From: Larix kaempferi
Lineage: Eukaryota > Streptophyta > Pinopsida > Pinales > Pinaceae
Assembly: GCA_027924585.1 (NCBI GenBank)
Contig: BSBM01000320.1
Span: 496,001-560,000, forward strand
Direction: 5' to 3'
DNA length: 64,000 nt
The translations under genes and the position numbers were made by a program. Below are positions 58,141 to 64,000 of the stretch, piece by piece. The notes under the pieces were generated by a model. It did no database searches and had not been told where the DNA came from. It was given only the letters and a program-made list of their open reading frames with translations. Within the stretch, counting starts at the first letter, position 1; every line of letters begins with the position of its first letter.

Positions 58141-59955
58141 TTGTGGGCATGATATTTTGTATGGCTGGTATCCCTGATATGAGTTTATAACCTCCCTTTT
58201 CTTCGATTCTATAGGAGGCAGGGGTTTTCCTAATGATAATTTCTCCTATGACGCTCAAATAATTATGCAGTTTCTTAACATGATAAATCTTCACATTAAT
58301 TATGCAAGTACTTAACATGATAAATCTTCACATTAATCACAGGATTACACAGAAATAATAACAGAAATATATTTAAATAGTTTTACAATAATTTATAATA
58401 TTTCACATAGTATTTCCATAAATTTTAGAAATATATTATTTTTCAACTTATTTCTTAACCATTATCTTAAAAGTTTTTTACCATTTTATGCTCGAAGTTT
58501 ATTTAATTTTAACATTCTTAAATATATCCAAATAGCTTTGTTGTAATATATAAGTTAATAATAGTAATATATAATGTTACACATAGCGTTTATTCCATAA
58601 GTTTTAAAAATATATTATTTTTCAACTTATTTCATAATTATTATCCCAAAAGTTTTCTACCAATATTCAAAGTTTGTTTACCTAAATTTAACATTGCTCA
58701 TTTTCTGAAAATAACTGAAAGTAAATTCCAATAACAAAATAACCAGTAATATAAAGAACCACTGTGCATATAAATTTGTATATTTTTAGTGAATCACTTG
58801 ACTATAATAAATTCAAAGACCATTTACTCTACTCACCAAAATAATTCAGCCAACCATGGAAAATGATTTATTATATGAACATTTATAATATATGACTTTA
58901 AAGCTATTTTTGTTGGAAAGGCACTAAGAGTGCAAAATCTTATCACTGTTGTAAAAATCTATGAGCACAGAAATCACCCTAGGATCATAAATGTTCATCG
59001 AATTGAATCGCGCATGCTGTGGTAACTCGGTCCACTATTTGGGTGAGTTATCCCTTATGAGGGTGAAGAGTTAGGGATAAATGTGTCAAAACAATGGAGA
59101 GTTTTACTTATTGAAATAAGTGACATACATTTAAAATGATTTCATTGATTTCTAGGTTGAATGACTGTTTTGAAATTAATTATTAAAATCAATTTCCATC
59201 AATTTTTATTATTTAATTGTTAAAATTATTTTATTTCCCTAAACCAAGGTTAAAATTTGCTCCTACCCTTTGTCGACCGGCAACCAACAAGCAAGTGATT
59301 CATAGATATAATTTGAGGTTAGTGACTTCACAGAGGATAGGCTAACACAATACATATGTGCAGACTTGCAGTTATTAACCAGAAAAGAGAAACACTTAGG
59401 CGCCGTGGCCCAGGATAAAGTAGTTTTGTTTTGCATTTTAAATAATAATAATTTTATTTTTATTAATAAATTTGATTTTATTGTAGATTTTTTTATTAAA
59501 CAAAAAATTCTTTAAATCTGTTTTCAATCCAATCTTATTTTATTATTATATAAATTTTTTATTAAATATAAGTTTCAGAAAAACTTCAAAGTAAACTCTA
59601 TTTTTTTTAGTTGGTTGAATTTTTAGGAGAATTATACCAAATAGCATGCATGGGTTCAGTTTAAAATAATAAAAACAAATTTAAAATTATAGTTTTCCGT
59701 CTATATATAAAATTGTTTTTTGAATTTAGTATTTTTATTGTTTTGAGAGGTATAAAATCAAATGCATAGCATATGAGCATATATATATATATATAAATTT
59801 AGCATTGTTATCATTTGAATTTAGTATTTAAGTTCAAATTTCAAAGTCAAAGTGTATCATTAATCTAATTTTATTAATTATTTTTTTCACTCTATTATTT
59901 TAGTTATATATATTAGTATTATTATAAAATAATTTTGATTATAATTTTATTGATT
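58141..59955. other. AT-rich non-coding DNA; may contain the gypsy 5' LTR
   Basis: No gene. Two diverged copies of a unit with CATAGTATTTCCATAAATTTTA/CATAGCGTTTATTCCATAAG and TTTTTCAACTTATTTC lie near 58,405 and 58,580. No LTR ends or primer-binding site could be assigned. Confidence 0.35.
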
Positions 59956-59964
59956 ATATTAGAG

Positions 59965-60125
59965 GGCTAGTCCACCTGGGGAAATGGTCACCACTTGCTA
60001 TTCTAGAGAATCAAGGTGGCACAAATTACAATCATTACAATATGGGCTCAACAAGAGCAATATGTCACTTACAAGAATTGAACCTAGGTGGGGAGGGTAA
60101 CAAACATTCCTCCAATGGCAAGCCC
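59965..60125 (-). repeat. Possible tRNA-derived SINE-like repeat
   Basis: On the minus strand TTGCCATTGGAGG (box A-like, about 60,110) is followed by AGGTTCAATTCTTG (box B-like, about 60,085), then about 110 bp. Position directly before the LINE leader may be coincidence. Confidence 0.35.
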
Positions 60126-60241
60126 CCACAGAGATTAACAGAGGACAAGGGTTTGATCTCGAGCTCGCCTTTAGGGCTCGCGCTGCGTTTTAGCTGCCGT
60201 TCTAGGGTTCTCTGCTCGACAATCTCCAGGCAGTCGCCCCC

Positions 60242-61589
60242 ATGGCCACGCCTGGGGGAGGGCTTCCCCCTCCCTTTGCTCAGATCTCTGCCGTAGAGGC
60301 CTTCAATAATCTGCTAACGCCGTCTGGGATGAAGCAACTGGCACCTGCTATCCCGAAGTTCATAAAAAAGCTTGAAGCCGTGCCAGAGATCGACCTACCG
60401 ATAGAACAACCCATCAAAATCGCCCTGGCATTAGCTGAGCGAGGTTTAGTAGGCCAGTTCATGGGTCTCTGGCCCTCTGCAAAAACCACTGATGACTGGA
60501 TCCAAAGGAATTGGAGGCCTCAGATAAAAAACAGTGTCACCTGCTATCCTGTTGGCCGGGGATTCTTCATTTTCGAATTCATTGCCAAGGAGGACCGAGA
60601 TCTCATATTCAGAAGTGGACCTTATTTCATGGGAAGCCAAGGGCTCTATCTGAACCGCTGGAATCCAGATTTCGATCCTGAAATTGACGTCCCGAAGGAA
60701 GTTCCAGTCTGGGTGAGACTTCCAAATCTTCCAGTTCATTGCTGGAACATACAAACTTTGGAAAAAGTGGGTAATACGCTGGGGAGATACATTGACAAAG
60801 CGGAGAACAAAGGACAGTACACATGCGCCAGAATATGTGTTGAAGTAGACCTAGAAGCAGGATTACCGCAGGCAAGTAAAGCTAAAAGTCGGATCGTGGC
60901 ACCATTATCAAAAGCTGGATTACGAACAACTTCCATTCAAGTGTCGTCTTTGCCATGAGCATGGCCATTTCCAGAGGAATTGCCCCAAAAACCTGACAGT
61001 AGAAGAAGGAGAAGGATGGCAGAAGGTAAAGAAAGGGAAACCCCAGGGGAAAAAGATCTCAGGGAACATGCAAAATAACCAGCAGTCAACCACAACTAAG
61101 ATGCATCAGGACTCCACCAAAGCTAACCCAACTGTCACACAGTTTGTTGAAGATCCAAAGAAATCCAGCGAACACAATGAAAAAAGCCATGTCTCAGCGA
61201 GTATTGAAGAGATCCAAATCGATCATCTGACCAACAGTAAAGAAGTAGAAAACCAGGCTGATGTCCCATTGGAACCAGGGGAGATCCCTAGAGCAGATCC
61301 AATGGAACCTTCGGCAGCAGGTACATATTCCAAAGAAGCTAATGAAGGAATGTCACTTCTAGAAACGGATCCTGGGGAAGACTCTGATGAAGGCGATTCA
61401 TCGAGTAGCTTGCATGCAGCCCCTCTAAAAAACCCAAGAGGTAGGAAATCGAAAAAGAAGAAACGTGATGAAGCAACTTATCTAGCTGTTCTGGAAGGCT
61501 CCCAAAAAACACTTAAAGGAATGATGAATACCAGATCAAAGAATGGAACGCCGGCCTCTAAAGGGGCCAACCCCTCCAAAAGTAATTAA
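60242..61589 (+). pseudogene. LINE ORF1: DUF4283 and CCHC RNA-binding protein, one frameshift
   Basis: ATG at 60,242 has a good context (CCCCCATGGCC). Residues about 60-205 form a DUF4283 domain (WIQRNWRPQI, GFFIFEFIAKEDRDLIFRSG, PVWVRLPNLPVHCW). An extra A in GGCAAGTAAAG (60,874 or 60,875) shifts the frame, and the original frame hits a stop at 60,956-60,958. In the next frame the protein resumes with SWHHYQKLDYEQLPFKC and a perfect knuckle CRLCHEHGHFQRNC, then an acidic and lysine-rich tail (GRKSKKKKRD) to TAA 61,587-61,589. ORF1 proteins coat LINE RNA in the RNP. The single indel is the only visible damage. Confidence 0.88.
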
Positions 61590-64000
61590 TGCGTTACATA
61601 TCCTGGAATTGTAGAGGATTAGGATCTGCATTAAAAGAAGATGCACTGAAAGACATGGTCAGAATATATAAACCTGAGATTCTACTAGTCCAGGAGACTA
61701 AGATGGAGGAAGTCGATCTCCTCCAGGCGGGGAAATTTTTTTGGAAAAAAGGCCAAGGGATCGCCATCAATTCAAGAGGAGCTTCTGGAGGAGTTGCCAC
61801 CTTTTGGGATCCCACGATCTATGATCTTGAAGCTGAAAAACGCACCACGCACTGGGTGTTCACTAAACTCGTCCATAAACTCACAGGACGCAAGGTAAGC
61901 CTCTTTAATTTATATGTGCCTGTATCAATTTCTGAAAAAAAAGATTGTTGGGATATGATTGTAAGCTACCTCAATTTACAGCAGCTTGAGAACATCATAG
62001 TTGCAGGGGATCTGAATGTCACCTTAGACTCCAATGAGAAAAAAGGTGGCTCCCCTGTCAGAGACCCGTCGAGGGAATGGGTGGAGGATATTATCCTTGA
62101 CTGGGATCTAATTGATGTCAAACCGGCCAAAGGTAAATTTACTTGGTCCAATAAGAGGATTGGGCCTGGTCATATTGCAGCTCGTCTCGACAGGTTTCTT
62201 GTCCATTCATCTTTCCTAAACCTTGGTTTGCTTGCCTCCTCCAAAATCCTTCCTCATTGTACCTCTGATCATAATCCCATTTTGCTGGAGTTGTCCTTTG
62301 GCAGAGATTTGGGTCCCATTCCCTTCCGGTTCAGTCCTCTTTGGATCCTTCAAGAGGATTTCATGCATATTGTTACCAAGTCCTGGAGTATTCCTTTAAG
62401 AGGATCGCCCTCCTTCATCTGGGAAGGCAAAATTAAAAGGCTGAAGCATGATCTAAAAAGCTGGGCGAGACTAATCACCTCACCCGTTACAAGTAGGGAA
62501 AAAGCTCAATCTGCCCTGGAGTCCCATCAAACCATTATGGAAGACAGCCCTATCTCTGAGAGTCTCCTCATCAAGGAAGGGGTCCAACAGAAAGAATTCT
62601 ACTCTGCCTGCAGATTAGAAGAGGAGTACTGGAGACAAAAGTCCCGTAGCCTTTGGCTCCAAAGTGGGGATAAAAACACCAAGTATTTTCACAAGCAAGC
62701 TGAATCTCGAAAAAATTATAAAGCGGTCACCGAAATAAACTTCCAAGGAGCTCTGCTGGATGACATTGAAGATATTAAACAGGCTGCCTTTTCTACCTTT
62801 AAAGACCTTTTCACAGCCCCTGTAGATCCTCAGATTGATCCCACTTCTTATCCATTGGACCTCATTCCGTCACTCATCACTCCTGAAGAGAACCGGATCC
62901 TTGCTGCCCCCGTAACCATGACCGAGCTAAAGTCTGTTCTTGAGTCAATGAAATCTGATAGCGCCCCTGGGCCTGATGGGTTTACAGCTCGGTTCTTCAC
63001 CTGCTGCTGGTCAATCATCAAGAGAGATCTTCTAAAGATGATTCGGTACTCCCAAGAAAAATTTTTTATAGGAGGTAGCACAAACTCCTCGTTCCTTTCC
63101 CTTATCCCGAAAGAAAAAGGAGCCTCAACCTTCAATCGTTTCAGGCCGATCTCACTCTGCAACACGGGGTACAAGCTGATAACCAAAATTATAGCCTCCA
63201 GAATTAAAAGAATGCTGCCTAGAATTATCCCTGAAAATCAAGGAGGATTCATTAAAGGAAGAAGAATCCTGGATAACATCATTCTTGTCCAAGAAGCAAT
63301 CCACTCCAGCTGCCGACGCAAAGAGAAAGGTATGGTCATTAAACTCGATTTAGCGAATGCTTTTGATCGAGTTAGGCATGATTTTCTGTTTACAGTGATG
63401 GGAAAGTTTGGATTCTCCAATTCCTTTATTAGCTGGGTCAAAGGTTGTGTGAGTGGGCCTTGGATAGCGCCCTTGGTCAATGGCCGCCCAACAAATTTCT
63501 TCAAAGCCTCTAGAGGACTAAGGCAAGGCTGCCCACTGTCCCCGCTCCTCTATGCAATTCAAGCGTCTGTGCTTAGCCTTCAGCTCAACTTCTGTCAAGA
63601 AATACACACTCTTCCTGGACTGCGGATGGCGAATTCTGTTAGGGACATAAACCACGCACAATTTGCTGACGACACCTTGCTGTTGGGAGGAGCAAGTATC
63701 TACTCAGCAGATTACTTCAGAAATGAGCTGGAACTTTATAAGGAGGTTTCCGGAAGCAAAATCAACTTACATAAGAGCAAAATCTTCAGCTGGAACTGTT
63801 CGGCTAGAGAGCTAGGAGAGATAGCCAGAAATCTGGGTATGGAAGGAACTATGGATTGGGATGACTTCACTTATCTGGGAATTCCCATATCCAAATCCAA
63901 AATCAAAACAGCAAAATGGGGTAACATTCTGGAAAAAATCAAAGGAAAAATAAAAAATTGGAATGCCAATTGGCTCAACCTCGCTGGGAAAACCACCCTT
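61589..64000 (+). CDS. LINE ORF2: endonuclease and reverse transcriptase, open to window edge
   Basis: 804 codons without a stop, from the ATG at 61,589-61,591, which overlaps the ORF1 stop by one base (TAATG). Endonuclease motifs: SWNCRGLGS, LLVQETKM, AGDLNVTLD, RLDRFL and the SDH at 62,264-62,272. Linker with SLWLQSGDKNTKYFHKQAE. Reverse transcriptase: SAPGPDGFTARFF, RPISLCNTGYKLI, QGGFIKGRRILDN, KLDLANAFDRV, RGLRQGCPLSPLLY and FADD at 63,665-63,673 followed by TLLLGG. All catalytic residues expected in this part are present. The enzyme would nick target DNA and prime reverse transcription there. C-terminal domains are outside the window. Confidence 0.93.
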   Translation, partial: MRYISWNCRGLGSALKEDALKDMVRIYKPEILLVQETKMEEVDLLQAGKFFWKKGQGIAINSRGASGGVATFWDPTIYDLEAEKRTTHWVFTKLVHKLTGRKVSLFNLYVPVSISEKKDCWDMIVSYLNLQQLENIIVAGDLNVTLDSNEKKGGSPVRDPSREWVEDIILDWDLIDVKPAKGKFTWSNKRIGPGHIAARLDRFLVHSSFLNLGLLASSKILPHCTSDHNPILLELSFGRDLGPIPFRFSPLWILQEDFMHIVTKSWSIPLRGSPSFIWEGKIKRLKHDLKSWARLITSPVTSREKAQSALESHQTIMEDSPISESLLIKEGVQQKEFYSACRLEEEYWRQKSRSLWLQSGDKNTKYFHKQAESRKNYKAVTEINFQGALLDDIEDIKQAAFSTFKDLFTAPVDPQIDPTSYPLDLIPSLITPEENRILAAPVTMTELKSVLESMKSDSAPGPDGFTARFFTCCWSIIKRDLLKMIRYSQEKFFIGGSTNSSFLSLIPKEKGASTFNRFRPISLCNTGYKLITKIIASRIKRMLPRIIPENQGGFIKGRRILDNIILVQEAIHSSCRRKEKGMVIKLDLANAFDRVRHDFLFTVMGKFGFSNSFISWVKGCVSGPWIAPLVNGRPTNFFKASRGLRQGCPLSPLLYAIQASVLSLQLNFCQEIHTLPGLRMANSVRDINHAQFADDTLLLGGASIYSADYFRNELELYKEVSGSKINLHKSKIFSWNCSARELGEIARNLGMEGTMDWDDFTYLGIPISKSKIKTAKWGNILEKIKGKIKNWNANWLNLAGKTTL

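Larger units (their letters stand above)
60150..64000 (+). mobile_element. L1-type LINE, 5' end and most of ORF2, near-intact, runs off window
   Basis: A GC-rich leader (about 60,150-60,241) is followed by ORF1 (DUF4283 plus zinc knuckle) and ORF2 (endonuclease and reverse transcriptase), the standard plant L1 layout. Composition and codon use are distinctly less AT-rich than the neighbouring DNA. The 3' end lies beyond 64,000. Only one lesion was found, a 1-base insertion in ORF1. Confidence 0.9.

Noticed and set aside
62848-63504. Minus-strand ORFs at the right-hand LINE
   Set aside because: They are shadows of the open ORF2 on the plus strand, whose RT motifs are unambiguous.

Overview
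The window is nuclear DNA of a seed plant and is built almost entirely of transposable elements, many inserted into one another. It contains plant-type LINEs, Ty1/copia and Ty3/gypsy LTR retrotransposons, a Helitron, a CACTA-like DNA transposon, tRNA-derived SINE-like repeats and fragments of spliced plant genes (an SnRK2 kinase, a DEAD-box helicase, an ARM-type repeat exon, a plant mobile domain exon). There is no prokaryotic gene organisation. A large TE-rich genome such as a gymnosperm would fit, but nothing here fixes the species.

Layout. 1-3.6 kb: decayed 3' part of an L1-type LINE with an RNase H domain. 3.6-7.9 kb: host-like DNA with a tandem repeat, an SnRK2 exon fragment and a long hairpin. 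7.9-11.7 kb: decayed Helitron (minus strand) with HUH Rep and PIF1-type helicase. 11.7-18.8 kb: mostly AT-rich, no convincing gene. 18,841-26,218: complete but dead copia element (minus), target duplication GTTAG, with a 617-bp solo LTR (target duplication TTCTC) inside its gag zinc-knuckle region. 26.7-32.8 kb: LTR element without pol; its only ORF encodes a coiled coil, a G-patch and two zinc knuckles. Its interior also holds a cluster of SINE-like repeats and palindromes. 33.2-34.1 kb: plant-mobile-domain exon. 34.6-58.1 kb: a gypsy element of Tat-like type (minus) split into three pieces by a copia element (36,523-43,242, target duplication CTAAC) and by an apparent 11.1-kb CACTA-like element (46,770-57,880). 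The CACTA-like segment carries fragments of host genes and a tRNA-like gene. 60.1-64.0 kb: a second LINE whose ORF2 is open for 804 codons up to the window edge and looks intact.

Almost every element is disabled by nonsense codons or frameshifts. The copia element at 36.5 kb is the youngest-looking LTR element (LTRs about 3% different by eye; one reading frame with five stop codons and no frameshift). The LINE at the right edge is the only one whose ORF2 shows no lesion. Relative order from nesting: the gypsy element is older than both insertions in it, and the solo LTR is younger than the copia element that holds it.

The most unusual items are the gag-only LTR element with a G-patch, its duplicated primer-binding site, the apparent gene-capturing CACTA-like element, and the extra RNase H domain downstream of integrase in the gypsy element.
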